A DNA stretch of 57,619 nucleotides from contig NZ_KV757561.1 in assembly GCF_001712795.1 (NCBI RefSeq), forward strand, positions 1 through 57,619, written 5' to 3'. The DNA is from Nostoc sp. KVJ20. GTDB lineage: Bacteria > Cyanobacteriota > Cyanobacteriia > Cyanobacteriales > Nostocaceae. Every line of letters starts with the position of its first letter. Position 1 is the first letter of the stretch. A program made the position numbers and the translations under genes. Shown here piece by piece: positions 26,795-35,851 of the stretch. Below the pieces are notes generated by a model. The model had not been told where the DNA came from. It saw nothing but the letters and a program-made list of their open reading frames with translations, and did no database searches.

Positions 26795-28810
26795 ATGGGT
26801 GTTGAGTCAACTGCTACATCTGACGAGGTGGTACAAGTACCGTCCAATGGACAAAAAGAAGTGAAAAATCATAAGCACAAAAAACTGTTACCACCTAGTC
26901 CTACCACAGGAGATTTACCTCGCTCCTGGAAAATTGAGGATAGCGAAGCCTTGTACCGCATTGAAGGATGGGGGCAACCTTATTTTTCCATTAGCGCTGC
27001 TGGTCACGTTACCGTGTCACCCAAGGGCGATCGCGGGGGATCTCTTGACTTGTTTGAATTGGTCAACTCCATGAAACAGCGCAACTTGGGACTTCCCATG
27101 TTGATTCGCTTTTCCGACATTTTGGAAGACCGGATTGAGCGGTTGAACGCTTGTTTTAGTAAAGCGATCGCTCGCTACAATTACCCTGGTGTCTACCGTG
27201 GCGTGTTTCCCGTCAAATGCAACCAAGAACGGCATTTGATTGAAGATTTAGTCAAATTTGGCAAACCCCATCAATTTGGATTAGAAGCCGGTTCTAAGCC
27301 AGAATTAATGATTGCTCTGGCCGTGTTGGATACACCAGGAGCATTGTTAGTTTGCAACGGCTACAAAGACCGAGAATACATCGAAACAGCAATGTTAGCC
27401 CAAAGACTAGGGCAAACACCAATCATCGTTTTAGAACAAATTGAAGAGGTTGATTTGGTGATTGATGCCAATCGCCAGTTAGGTATTAAGCCAATATTAG
27501 GGGTTCGCGCTAAACTCAGTACCCAAGGTATGGGACGTTGGGGAACCTCTAGTGGCGATCGCGCTAAATTTGGTTTGACAATGCCTGAAGTCATTGAGGC
27601 TGTTGACAAGTTACGGGAAGCGAACCTGCTCGATTCTTTGCAGTTGATGCACTTCCACATCGGCTCACAAATCTCTGCCATTAATGTGATTAAAGATGCC
27701 ATCCAAGAAGCCAGCCGCATTTATGTGGAATTGGCAATGCTGGGAGCAGATATGAAATACCTTGATGTCGGTGGTGGCTTGGGCGTAGATTATGATGGCT
27801 CCCAAACCAACTTCTATGCATCGAAAAATTACAACATGCAGAACTATGCCAACGACATCGTGGCAGAGTTAAAAGATACTTGTGCTGAACGGGAAATTCC
27901 CGTACCAACACTGATTAGTGAAAGTGGACGAGCGATCGCTTCCCATCAGTCGGTATTGATTTTTGATGTTCTTAGTACCAGCGATGTCCCCCTCGATGCA
28001 CCAGAACCTCCACAAGAGGGAGAATCCCCGATTATCAATTACCTGTGGGAAACTTACCAATCTATCAATAAAGAGAACTACCAAGAGTTCTACCATGACG
28101 CGGCACAATTCAAAGAAGAAGCCATCAGCCGCTTCAACTTAGGAATTTTACGCCTCAGAGAACGAGCCAAAGCCGAACGCCTCTACTGGGCCTGTTGTCA
28201 AAAAATTCTTAACATCACCAGACAGCAAGAATACGTACCTGATGAACTGGAAGACCTAGAGAAAATCATGGCTTCCATCTACTACGTTAATATGTCAGTG
28301 TTTCAATCGGCACCAGATTGCTGGGCGATCGATCAGCTATTCCCGATCATGCCAATCCACCGTTTAGATGAAGAACCAACGCGACGGGGAATTTTAGCAG
28401 ACTTAACCTGCGACAGTGATGGTAAAATCGACCGTTTTATTGACCTGCGCGATGTCAAATCGGTTTTAGAATTGCACACCCACAAGCCCGGAGAACCCTA
28501 TTATTTGGGAATGTTCTTGAATGGAGCTTACCAAGAAATCATGGGCAATTTGCACAACCTATTTGGCGACACCAACGCCGTTCACATCCAATTGACGCCC
28601 AAAGGCTACCAGATTGAACACATAGTCAAAGGTGACACCATGAGCGAAGTGGTAAGTTACGTCCAGTATGATTCCGAAGATATGGTGGAAAACATTCGCC
28701 AGCGTTGCGAGAAAGCATTAGAAGAAAAACGCATCACCCTAGCGGAATCTCAGCGACTACTGCAAACCTACGAGCAGAGTCTCAGAAGATATACGTACTT
28801 AAATAGTTAG
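26795..28810 (+). CDS. speA: Biosynthetic arginine decarboxylase (PLP-dependent)
   Basis: Converts arginine to agmatine, the first step of polyamine synthesis. 671 residues, a normal length for the SpeA group. PLP-binding Lys141 lies in YRGVFPVKCNQERHL; FHIGSQISAI, LDVGGGLGVDYDGS and LADLTCDSDGKID (catalytic Cys loop) follow. The first 45 residues are a poorly conserved basic extension. ATG 26795 has AGGAAG just upstream. Monocistronic. Confidence 0.97.
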   Translation: MGVESTATSDEVVQVPSNGQKEVKNHKHKKLLPPSPTTGDLPRSWKIEDSEALYRIEGWGQPYFSISAAGHVTVSPKGDRGGSLDLFELVNSMKQRNLGLPMLIRFSDILEDRIERLNACFSKAIARYNYPGVYRGVFPVKCNQERHLIEDLVKFGKPHQFGLEAGSKPELMIALAVLDTPGALLVCNGYKDREYIETAMLAQRLGQTPIIVLEQIEEVDLVIDANRQLGIKPILGVRAKLSTQGMGRWGTSSGDRAKFGLTMPEVIEAVDKLREANLLDSLQLMHFHIGSQISAINVIKDAIQEASRIYVELAMLGADMKYLDVGGGLGVDYDGSQTNFYASKNYNMQNYANDIVAELKDTCAEREIPVPTLISESGRAIASHQSVLIFDVLSTSDVPLDAPEPPQEGESPIINYLWETYQSINKENYQEFYHDAAQFKEEAISRFNLGILRLRERAKAERLYWACCQKILNITRQQEYVPDELEDLEKIMASIYYVNMSVFQSAPDCWAIDQLFPIMPIHRLDEEPTRRGILADLTCDSDGKIDRFIDLRDVKSVLELHTHKPGEPYYLGMFLNGAYQEIMGNLHNLFGDTNAVHIQLTPKGYQIEHIVKGDTMSEVVSYVQYDSEDMVENIRQRCEKALEEKRITLAESQRLLQTYEQSLRRYTYLNS

Positions 28811-28818
28811 GATTGGGA

Positions 28819-28860
28819 ATTGGGCATTGGGCATTGGGCATTGGGCATTGGGCATTGGGC
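28819..28860 (+). repeat. Six perfect ATTGGGC heptamers
   Basis: Six exact head-to-tail copies of a 7-mer, followed after about 40 bases by inverse CCCATGCCCCATTCCCC units at 28898-28918. It lies between the convergent speA and nucleotidyltransferase genes. Prone to slippage, so copy number should vary between strains. Confidence 0.9.
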
Positions 28861-28919
28861 ATTGCTTATTCCCCTTGTCTCCTTTGTCCATCTATTTCCC
28901 ATGCCCCATTCCCCATTCC

Positions 28920-30089
28920 CTAATTTACATTTGTCCCCAACAATTCCTCTATTGCTTGTCGTTCAACAGGGGTATGAGATGGTGGTGTCTGACGAGCATC
29001 GGTAATTAGCCAGTCTAAAGCAGCGGCTTGAACATCAATCGCAGCGCCAGTTTTATCCACACAATAACGTCCAAATACTAGCTTATCGACTAACCGAACT
29101 CCGGGGCCCAGGCGCGACCACTCAAAAATCACGCTGTTATCTACTGTTGCGCCACTACATATCCAACAATTGGGGCCAATCATTGCTGGCCCGACAATTT
29201 TAGCTCCGTCTTCGATTCTCGTCATACCGCCGATATAAACTGGGCCTGTAATATCCACTTTGTCCCAATTTACAGCGACATTTAAGCCAGTGTAGATGCC
29301 AGGGGCGACTTCATGACCAGGAATTTGCACATTTTTGATTTCACCCAGCAGTACACCGCGAATCGCCCGCCAATAGTCTGGGACTTTACCAATATCTACC
29401 CATTCAAAGTCCATAGGAATGGCGTAGAAGGGAGCTTTGATTTCTACCAATTTGGGAAACAATTGGCTACCAATGTCATATTCCACATCAGAAGGAATAT
29501 AGTTAAAAACCTCTGGCTCAAAGATGTAAATACCTGTGTTGATGTTGGTGCTGAGAGCTTCTTCAGTTGAAGGTTTTTCTTGGAAAGCTTTAACACGACC
29601 ATCTTCGTCAGTCACAACCACACCGTAGCTAGAAACTTCTTCCTTGGGGACAGATTTCGTGATAATAGTAGCGATCGCTCCTTTCTCTTTATGCCATTTA
29701 ACTGCCGCTGTTAAATCCAGGTCAATTAAGGCATCACCGCACAAAACCACAAAGGTATCATCAAAAAACGGTGAGAAGTCTTGAATGCGGCGCATCCCTC
29801 CCGCTGAACCAATTGCTTCCCCCTCCAGTTTACCGTCGTCATCAATTTTCCCTTCAAAGGAATAGGCAATCTGTACCCCAAACCGCTGGCCGTCACGGAA
29901 ATAGTTTTCTATTTCCTCAGCCAAATGACTAACGTTGACCATAATCTGGTCAAATCCATGTTGGCGTAATAGTTCCAGTAAGAACTCCATCACTGGCTTT
30001 TGCAGGATGGGAATCATCGGTTTGGGAATTGTATAGGTAATCGGACGCACGCGAGTACCCTTACCAGCCGCGAGAATCATCGCTTTCAT
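28920..30089 (-). CDS. NDP-sugar pyrophosphorylase (mannose-1-phosphate guanylyltransferase-like)
   Basis: A 389-residue nucleotidyltransferase. N-terminal Rossmann-like domain begins MKAMILAAGKGTRVRP with KPMIPILQKPVMEF (GXGTRxRPxT...KP signature); the C-terminal part from about residue 255 has hexapeptide-type repeats (GPVYIGGMTRIEDGAKIVGP) forming a left-handed beta helix. It makes an NDP-hexose for polysaccharide; GDP-mannose is the usual annotation, but the sequence alone does not fix nucleotide or sugar. Some cyanobacterial relatives are twice as long, with a fused phosphomannomutase domain, absent here. Confidence 0.88.
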   Translation of the reverse strand: MKAMILAAGKGTRVRPITYTIPKPMIPILQKPVMEFLLELLRQHGFDQIMVNVSHLAEEIENYFRDGQRFGVQIAYSFEGKIDDDGKLEGEAIGSAGGMRRIQDFSPFFDDTFVVLCGDALIDLDLTAAVKWHKEKGAIATIITKSVPKEEVSSYGVVVTDEDGRVKAFQEKPSTEEALSTNINTGIYIFEPEVFNYIPSDVEYDIGSQLFPKLVEIKAPFYAIPMDFEWVDIGKVPDYWRAIRGVLLGEIKNVQIPGHEVAPGIYTGLNVAVNWDKVDITGPVYIGGMTRIEDGAKIVGPAMIGPNCWICSGATVDNSVIFEWSRLGPGVRLVDKLVFGRYCVDKTGAAIDVQAAALDWLITDARQTPPSHTPVERQAIEELLGTNVN

Positions 30090-30320
30090 AAAATTTATTC
30101 CTCAACCACAAGCCAGTTTACTTTCATCGAGTGATACTTAATCATCAGTTTTTATTTCTGCTGTAAGTTATCCTTCAAAATAGGAATAACAGGAATTTAG
30201 TGGTTATTACAACCATCGGTATACTTAGATGACAAGCGATCGCTTATCTTTTCAATTTACTCGGATTTTGGAACTGAATCAAAAATCCTTAAATTATCTG
30301 TAGGGCGATTTTTGATTTTC

Positions 30321-31151
30321 TTAATTCATAGATTGCTCAAAAGGTTTACAGGTTTTAGCTGAATCTGTAAGTAGACGAACTTTAATCTCATGGTAAAACT
30401 CCTCTTGAAATAGCTCTACTTTGGATTGAGCCGAAAGTAATAGTAGCGCCCAAAAAACGCTAACTAAATTACTGTGTTTAGTCTCATGTCCAGACCCATT
30501 TTGCTTGAGAAGCTTTGTTTTAGTCCACAAATCTACAAGTTGTTCTAAATTCAACCAATTTTGTTCTGAATTAAGCTCCCTTGCTGATAAGTTCAACACC
30601 TGCTCCAGTTCCCCAGCTACTTCTGTCAGATTTTCTTGGTGAGCTAACTCCAGAGCCTCCCGCATACTTTGGACGCTAGGCTGCCGTCTGGGACGGATCG
30701 GTTTAGGGACTTTTTCTACTAGTTTTAGCTGGTTCGCCATAATCTGCAATTGCTTGATTAGCTCTTGCAGAGTCACCCGGCGCTTTGGTGGCGGCATTGC
30801 TGATGGACGACGACGCAATTGCCGTTCTAATGGTAGACGATGACCTTGGTGTGATAAACCATCTTCACCTTCCAATAGGGCATCATCTTCTACACCATCT
30901 TGGACATCTCCTACTGTTGACAATTGCATCAAGGTATTGGCTTTGAATAATACCAGCATTGATGCTGACAAAAATGCTTGTCCAGATTGAGACAAGTCCG
31001 CTTCATAGCCTCTTCCTATTGACTCCGGTGCCATAAGTTCTAAGTAACGGTCAATCACCTCAATCACTTGGACATCCCAAGGGTCAATTTCTCCCTGTTC
31101 AGCTTGGTAAATCAGGAGTGTGATTGTTTCTAATAGCTCGGAAGCTTCCAT
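30321..31151 (-). CDS. scpA: Segregation and condensation protein A (kleisin)
   Basis: Kleisin subunit that bridges SMC heads with ScpB for chromosome condensation. N-terminal signature ETITLLIYQAEQGEIDPWDVQVIEV is intact, followed by the family segment FLSASMLVLFKANTLM. A Gln/Arg-rich insert (residues 100-130) is typical of cyanobacteria, and the C-terminal winged-helix portion (TNLVSVFWALLLLSAQ...) is present. ATG 31151 preferred over the adjacent TTG. scpB is not in the window. Confidence 0.9.
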   Translation of the reverse strand: MEASELLETITLLIYQAEQGEIDPWDVQVIEVIDRYLELMAPESIGRGYEADLSQSGQAFLSASMLVLFKANTLMQLSTVGDVQDGVEDDALLEGEDGLSHQGHRLPLERQLRRRPSAMPPPKRRVTLQELIKQLQIMANQLKLVEKVPKPIRPRRQPSVQSMREALELAHQENLTEVAGELEQVLNLSARELNSEQNWLNLEQLVDLWTKTKLLKQNGSGHETKHSNLVSVFWALLLLSAQSKVELFQEEFYHEIKVRLLTDSAKTCKPFEQSMN

Positions 31152-31215
31152 CAACAGGTTCTAAATTAATTAATGAGAATCAAAAGACTTTAAATTAAAC
31201 AGTAAACTCATTGAC

Positions 31216-31334
31216 TATAGCGGTTCTCGACAAGTGTGAAGTACAATTTTGACCTCACTTCCCGAAGGCGGGAAGGGGTTAGGGGGTTAGGTCTATTTGC
31301 ACACCTGTACCTCACCGTATTGAAAATGGCTATA
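31216..31334. mobile_element. MITE-like element 2
   Basis: The ends TATAGCGGTTCTC (31216) and the reverse complement of GAAAATGGCTATA (ending 31334) form imperfect inverted repeats of about 30 bases ending in TA, as for IS630-type MITEs. The interior holds a CTTCCCGAAGGCGGGAAG palindrome. No ORF. It occupies most of the 310-base scpA/AI-2E spacer. Confidence 0.5.
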
Positions 31335-31465
31335 TTAGCAAAGCGTGTAATTTCTACATTTGCTTGCACTTCTTTTATTTATGAATTGCCTGCTGGCAGT
31401 ATCTTCTGAAATTTGTAATCAATCACCATTGTGAATTGTGAGATCAGAATGTGCAACTTTTGACA

Positions 31466-32551
31466 TTAATCTGGAGGCGAGTCATGGGGAATAGTGACAG
31501 TTGATACAAAGTCACCCGACTTGCCGCTCTTGATGGCATCAAAAGTGCCTTTAATAGTACCAGCAATGGGAACAGCAACAAGCGTTCCCAACAACCCAGC
31601 AATCTCAAATCCCATCAAAATAGCCACAAAAATCCAAATGGGATTCAGTCCAATAAAGTTGCCAAGTAACCTGGGAGCTAACAGGTTATCTTTAACCTGC
31701 TGCATGAGAATTGCCGCCACAGCAACTTCAACTGCTAACCACCAATTTTGCAACAGTACTAAAATCGTCACCAGACCAATGCCGAGAAATGCCCCGATAA
31801 AGGGAATGAGTTCTGAGATACCGATTAATATGGCAAACAACAGGGCAAAGGGTACCTTCATCACTAAGAAAATTGGTGTTAGAGTTACCACCATGAATAG
31901 ACCTAGCAACAACTGGCTGAGGAAGAAGTTCTGGAAATTTAGGCGCAAGGATGTAGTGAGGGGATCTCCAATATTAGAGGGCAAAAGATTGATCAGACCA
32001 TACCAGACGCGATCGCCATATAAAAGCATATAAAATGCAAGCACAATCACTAACACTATGTCAAGTAATCCTGAGAGCAATGTCCCAGCAAATCCTACTG
32101 CACCAGAAGCTAGCTGTTGTACCAAATTCTGAATGTTGGCATTGATTTGGCTGCTTATAACTCTCAGATCAATGGGCAAGCGTCGTTGCTTTGCCACCAT
32201 CTCAAATTGCTCTAAATTTGCTTGACTGGCGGTTAACCAATCAGGGATCTTATTTAACAGTTGGATTGTTTGGTCAATGATCAACGGCACTAGGGTAACG
32301 CCCAGAATCCCAAACAGGGTTAATGTTGCAAGTAAAACTATGATCACCGCCTGAGTGCGAGTGATCCGGGCACGTTCAAAGAACTTAACCGGGTAATTTA
32401 GGAGAAAAGCCAGAATCGTCGCAATGCTTAAGACAGTAATGGGATGCTGAAAATAGCGAAAAAGCACAGATAGCAGCCACACATTAAGAGCGATAATTGG
32501 GCCACTCAGACCATAAATTAACAGGCGTTGAAGGGAGGCCGAACGGCGCAT
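31466..32551 (-). CDS. AI-2E family permease
   Basis: A 361-residue membrane protein with about eight hydrophobic segments. Family features: an N-terminal pair of TMs, a soluble loop (residues about 90-150), then SGLLDIVLVIVLAFYMLLYG and IPFIGAFLGIGLVTILVLL, with the closing GLLGTLVAVPIAGTIKG. Members are transporters of varied or unknown substrates; the name AI-2E should not be taken as autoinducer-2 export here. ATG 32551. Confidence 0.88.
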   Translation of the reverse strand: MRRSASLQRLLIYGLSGPIIALNVWLLSVLFRYFQHPITVLSIATILAFLLNYPVKFFERARITRTQAVIIVLLATLTLFGILGVTLVPLIIDQTIQLLNKIPDWLTASQANLEQFEMVAKQRRLPIDLRVISSQINANIQNLVQQLASGAVGFAGTLLSGLLDIVLVIVLAFYMLLYGDRVWYGLINLLPSNIGDPLTTSLRLNFQNFFLSQLLLGLFMVVTLTPIFLVMKVPFALLFAILIGISELIPFIGAFLGIGLVTILVLLQNWWLAVEVAVAAILMQQVKDNLLAPRLLGNFIGLNPIWIFVAILMGFEIAGLLGTLVAVPIAGTIKGTFDAIKSGKSGDFVSTVTIPHDSPPD

Positions 32552-32666
32552 CTGATGCAACCTATTTTAGATATTCTGTAAAATTCATGATGGTACTGAT
32601 CATCATGATAGATATTTTTAACAAAGATATATATAAGCGTATCTGATAGTAAGGAAACAAATCACA

Positions 32667-33311
32667 ATGGACAAAACCGTAGCTGATCTTCGTAAGGACT
32701 ACACCTTGGAAGGTTTGAGCGAACTCGAAGTAGACCTCAATCCTTTTATCCAATTTAAAAAATGGTTCGATCAGGCAATCGCAGCACAACTCCCTGAACC
32801 CAATGCCATGACCATTGCCACTGCCACACCAGATGGTAAGCCCTCTGCCAGAATGGTTTTACTCAAGGATTTTGATGAACGGGGCTTTGCCTTCTTCACC
32901 AACTACAACAGTCATAAAGGACAAGAACTGGCAGAAAATCCCCAGGCGGCTTTAGTCTTCTGGTGGGCAGAACTGGAACGTCAAGTCAGAATTGTGGGGT
33001 ATGTGGAGAAAGTTTCCGAAACCGAGTCCGACCAGTATTTTGAAAGTCGCCCTGGTAAGAGTCGCTTGGGTGCGTGGGTATCTAATCAAAGCGAGGTGAT
33101 AGAAAGCCGAGAAGTCTTAGAGCGGCGCTTGCAAGAGTTTAATAGCAAATATGAAAATGAGGAAATCCCCCGACCGCCCCATTGGGGAGGCTTACGAGTG
33201 ATCCCCACAGAAATTGAGTTTTGGCAAGGACGCCCTAGCCGTCTGCACGATCGCTTACTCTACAGGCGTTTAGATAATGGCACTTGGAATATTGAGCGAT
33301 TGTCTCCTTGA
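32667..33311 (+). CDS. pdxH: Pyridoxine/pyridoxamine 5'-phosphate oxidase
   Basis: FMN enzyme that oxidises PNP or PMP to PLP. 214 residues, standard length. FMN/PLP contacts: [20 protein letters not shown] near 58-77 and [17 protein letters not shown]; the C-terminus holds [15 protein letters not shown] and ends in WNIERLSP, as in E. coli PdxH. The protein is complete. Divergent from the AI-2E gene with a 115-base spacer. Confidence 0.97.
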   Translation: MDKTVADLRKDYTLEGLSELEVDLNPFIQFKKWFDQAIAAQLPEPNAMTIATATPDGKPSARMVLLKDFDERGFAFFTNYNSHKGQELAENPQAALVFWWAELERQVRIVGYVEKVSETESDQYFESRPGKSRLGAWVSNQSEVIESREVLERRLQEFNSKYENEEIPRPPHWGGLRVIPTEIEFWQGRPSRLHDRLLYRRLDNGTWNIERLSP

Positions 33312-33440
33312 GGGGATGAGGGAGTGGGGAGTAGGGAGTAGGGAGTAGGGGGAGCAGGGGAGGCAGGGGAGGCAGAGAGAGGGGAAGAATAACTCATGCC
33401 CAATGCACTATGCCCAATGCCCAATGCCCAATGCCCCACA
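33312..33440. repeat. STRR fold-back (GGGAGTA and CCCAATG types)
   Basis: GAGTAGGGAGTAGGGAGTAG and GGGGAGGCAGGGGAGGCAG units, followed by CCCAATGCCCAATGCCCAATG. It fills the spacer between convergent pdxH and azoR. Confidence 0.7.
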
Positions 33441-33445
33441 TCACA

Positions 33446-34063
33446 TTACCACTGGGCGATCGCATCTTGAATTGCTGCCCGTGCTTCTGATAGAGATTGG
33501 GTACGGGCATCACCCTCATTCAAGCTGTTAGCGTTAATAAATTGAATGTCTGTAATCCCAATAAAACCGAAAATCGTCCGCAGGTAGGGTTCTTGGAAGT
33601 CGTATGCAGAAGCAGGAGATGTCGGGCTGAAGTCACCGCCGCGGGCTGTGATGATAACTGCCTTTTTACCCTCGACTAACCCTCTAAAACCTTGAGCATC
33701 TATTGCAACAGTCCGGTTAATGCGAACGATTTGGTCGATATAAGCCTTAAAAGTGGAAGGTATATTGAAGTTGTACATTGGCACTCCAAAGACGTAGCGA
33801 TCTGCTGCCAAAAACTCATCAACCAGTTCGTCAGAAATCCTAATTGCCTCAGTTAATTCTGGGGTATGGGTTTCTGGTGGGGAAAATGCTGCCGCAATCC
33901 AAGCTTCATCAACGTGAGGAACTGGGTAATGCCCTAAATCTCGATAGACGATCGCATCTTCAGGATGCTTTGCTTTCCAAGCACTGACAAATTCCTTAGA
34001 TAGTTCTCTGGAGTGCGATCGTTCAGCACGGGGGCTGGAATCAATATGTAGAATGTTTACCAC
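33446..34063 (-). CDS. azoR: FMN-dependent NADH-azoreductase
   Basis: Flavodoxin-like quinone/azo reductase of 205 residues. Signatures: VVNILHIDSSPRAERSHSRELS at the N-terminus, VFGVPMYNFNIPSTFKAYIDQ (FMN binding) in the middle, then ARGGDF and a typical C-terminus. There is no ATG; GTG 34063 is favoured because AGGAG sits 7 bases upstream, while the TTG at 34066 is too close. Divergently paired with an HxlR regulator, a common arrangement for electrophile- or quinone-responsive reductases, with palindromic operators between. Confidence 0.92.
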   Translation of the reverse strand: MVNILHIDSSPRAERSHSRELSKEFVSAWKAKHPEDAIVYRDLGHYPVPHVDEAWIAAAFSPPETHTPELTEAIRISDELVDEFLAADRYVFGVPMYNFNIPSTFKAYIDQIVRINRTVAIDAQGFRGLVEGKKAVIITARGGDFSPTSPASAYDFQEPYLRTIFGFIGITDIQFINANSLNEGDARTQSLSEARAAIQDAIAQW

Positions 34064-34144
34064 CAAATATCTCCTGATTAGCTAGGATTTACTGCTTTTA
34101 CTTTTTTTGAGTCTTTATTTCAAAGCATTACATTAGATACTAAA

Positions 34145-34158
34145 AGTAACTAGTTACT
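34145..34158. promoter_or_regulatory. Putative HxlR operator 1
   Basis: AGTAACTAGTTACT is a perfect 14-base palindrome in the azoR-hxlR divergent spacer. Confidence 0.6.
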
Positions 34159-34167
34159 AAAGTAAAG

Positions 34168-34187
34168 TAGTTACTATAAAGTAACTA
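34168..34187. promoter_or_regulatory. Putative HxlR operator 2
   Basis: TAGTTACT and AGTAACTA arms separated by ATAA form a perfect inverted repeat that shares the AGTAACTA half-site with operator 1. Two sites with one half-site sequence suggest autoregulation plus control of azoR. Confidence 0.6.
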
Positions 34188-34212
34188 CCGGATAATTTTG
34201 GCTAATTTATCG

Positions 34213-34608
34213 ATGTCTGCTTCTAAAAATCCTGATGCTTGCCCAATAAGTATTTTGATGTCCTTATTATCAGGGCCCTGGACAATGTATATACTCTGGG
34301 TGTTGGGTAATAGTGGGCCTACTCGCTTTGGTGCATTGAAGCGACAAGTAGAGGGTATCTCAACCAAAATGCTGACAGAAAGACTGAGGATGCTTGAGGC
34401 AGCAGAAATTATTTATCGCCAGTATGAACCAACTATCCCACCCCAAGTAACTTACGGTCTTACAGAACGCGGACAGGAATTAATTGATGTGCTTCATCAA
34501 CTCAATGCACTTGCTGAACGTTGGTATGGTAGCGAACAACAGTCTGAATGTGAATTAAAAAAGCCGATGGAGAATGCATCGGCTTCGCTAACAAAATTCA
34601 ACAGATGA
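34213..34608 (+). CDS. HxlR-family transcriptional regulator
   Basis: A 131-residue winged-helix regulator from ATG 34213 (a TTG at 34198 would add five residues). Typical HxlR pattern: DACPISILMSLLSGPWTMYILW, FGALKRQVEGISTKMLTERLRMLEA, and the wing YGLTERGQELIDVL. The usual Cys near the N-terminus (C9 in PDACPIS) could be redox active, as in related quinone sensors. The final 15 codons overlap a hairpin that probably terminates the opposing gene. Confidence 0.9.
   Translation: MSASKNPDACPISILMSLLSGPWTMYILWVLGNSGPTRFGALKRQVEGISTKMLTERLRMLEAAEIIYRQYEPTIPPQVTYGLTERGQELIDVLHQLNALAERWYGSEQQSECELKKPMENASASLTKFNR
34553..34585 (-). terminator. Terminator of the DUF3153 gene, inside the hxlR 3' end
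   Basis: AAGCCGATG/CATCGGCTT stem (9 bp, 34561-34585). Read on the minus strand it is followed by a T run (CGGCTTTTTTAA), so it is a rho-independent terminator for the DUF3153 gene whose stop lies at 34615. It is embedded in the coding end of the opposing regulator gene. Confidence 0.7.
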
Positions 34609-34614
34609 TATAGT

Positions 34615-35436
34615 CTACTGTTCCTGGATCGCTGCTGCTTTGGGAGGAAACTGAATTCTGGGATCTGGCATGAAATTGTATCTCAAGTACAATCCTCCCC
34701 AGACAAACAAGACAATTAACAACGCACCAATACCAAGAGGACTGGGAAGCCAGAAAACAGCCTCTATGTGGTTTAGCTCACCAGGCTGGAGTTTCCAGAC
34801 TAATCGATTGCCATTTTTTTCTAGCTCTATGGCAGTTTCAGTTAGTTGAATGTTTTTGGCTCCCCAAGGAGTCTTCAAGCTAAATTCCAAATCCAGAATT
34901 GAACCAGCATTAGCCAAGACGTTACCTTTACTGGCAATTAGAGATAGCGATCGCAAATCCAAATCATAAATCAACCGATTTCTGACTAAAAGCAAAAAAT
35001 TGTTCTCCTCTAAGAGGACGTTTGATTCAATTTTCGGCAGTTCTGAGTCAGATTCGCTCTGGACAGGCTCAGAGGGTTGATTTGCATGGGAGTTAAAAAA
35101 TTCGTTGAACTTTTCTTGCAATTCCGTACCACTGCTAAAAGGAATGGTGACAATAATTTCTTCTTGGGAAACTCGCTGCGTTTTACCTTCTAGTTGACGG
35201 GCGCGGCGTTCTATGCTGTTTAACCATTCGTATACAGAATCACCACTAAAACTAGTTAATCGTTCTCCCAACTTAATATGCTGTACTAGTTCACCACTAT
35301 TTGAATTGTCAAAATTAACCCCCACATCGTACTTTACACAGCCAGAAAGTAGCAGGGATGTTAACAATACTAGCCACAGAATAGGGCTTCGCATGGGAAA
35401 GACACGGTTCATTCGATTTCGACCATTTAGTTTCAT
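34615..35436 (-). CDS. DUF3153 lipoprotein
   Basis: Cyanobacterial DUF3153 protein. From ATG 35436 it has 273 residues: a basic N-terminus, signal segment ILWLVLLTSLLLSGC with a lipobox Cys, a soluble domain opening KYDVGVNFDNSNSGELVQHIKLG, and a C-terminal membrane helix (LGIGALLIVLFVWGGLYL) followed by a short tail. Function is unknown; likely a plasma- or thylakoid-membrane lipoprotein. Alternative ATGs at 35412 and 35394 also precede the signal peptide. The frame is open to 35682, but that stretch is STRR and hairpin repeat and is unlikely to be translated. Confidence 0.85.
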   Translation of the reverse strand: MKLNGRNRMNRVFPMRSPILWLVLLTSLLLSGCVKYDVGVNFDNSNSGELVQHIKLGERLTSFSGDSVYEWLNSIERRARQLEGKTQRVSQEEIIVTIPFSSGTELQEKFNEFFNSHANQPSEPVQSESDSELPKIESNVLLEENNFLLLVRNRLIYDLDLRSLSLIASKGNVLANAGSILDLEFSLKTPWGAKNIQLTETAIELEKNGNRLVWKLQPGELNHIEAVFWLPSPLGIGALLIVLFVWGGLYLRYNFMPDPRIQFPPKAAAIQEQ

Positions 35437-35499
35437 TGAAAGCGACGGGAAACTCCATCCCCAGGTGTCTGTAGAGGGATAGTCGCCCCGTCGCTTGGG

Positions 35500-35560
35500 G
35501 CATTGGGCATTGGGCATTGCTAACTTCTTCCCCATGCCCCATGCCCCATTGCCCATGCCC
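35500..35560. repeat. STRR pair (GGGCATT / CCCATGC)
   Basis: GGGCATTGGGCATTGGGCATT at the left faces CCCATGCCCCATGCCCCATT on the right; the two can pair. Confidence 0.75.
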
Positions 35561-35592
35561 AAAAACTCCATCCACAAGGGGATGGAGTTTTT
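35561..35592. terminator. Hairpin with A and T flanks
   Basis: AAAAACTCCATC and GATGGAGTTTTT are perfect 12-base arms around an 8-base loop, with T runs in both directions. A likely bidirectional terminator in the DUF3153/TPR spacer; the AACTCCATCC half recurs at 35451. Confidence 0.6.
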
Positions 35593-35684
35593 CATATTTC
35601 TCAATACAAAATTAAATGGTCTGATGAACCACAAAAAAATCTTTCCGAAAATTGAAAAATTCATAATTATAAATCTCCCCAAAA

Positions 35685-35848
35685 GTCAACAGATTTTGGA
35701 TTTTAAATTTTGGATTTTGGATTGATCCTACCGATAAACGGATGAAGCCCAAAGATTTTAAATTTTGGATTTTGCTTTATGCCTTATCCCTTGTGAGTGA
35801 GATATAAACCAAAAGAATCTAAAATCTAAAATCCAAAATCCAAAATTG
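35685..35848. repeat. STRR pair (TTTTGGAT / ATCCAAAA)
   Basis: GGATTTTAAATTTTGGATTTTGG units at 35697-35720 and 35755-35775 face AAAATCTAAAATCCAAAATCC at 35820-35843. The fold-back lies immediately 3' of the TPR gene (minus strand). Confidence 0.7.
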
Positions 35849-35851
35849 ATA

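Noticed and set aside
34615..35682. Full-length 355-residue reading of the DUF3153 frame
   Set aside because: The first 80 codons translate the STRR heptamers and a hairpin (GMGNGAWGMGKK and similar). A lipoprotein signal peptide begins after ATG 35436, so the real gene is shorter.
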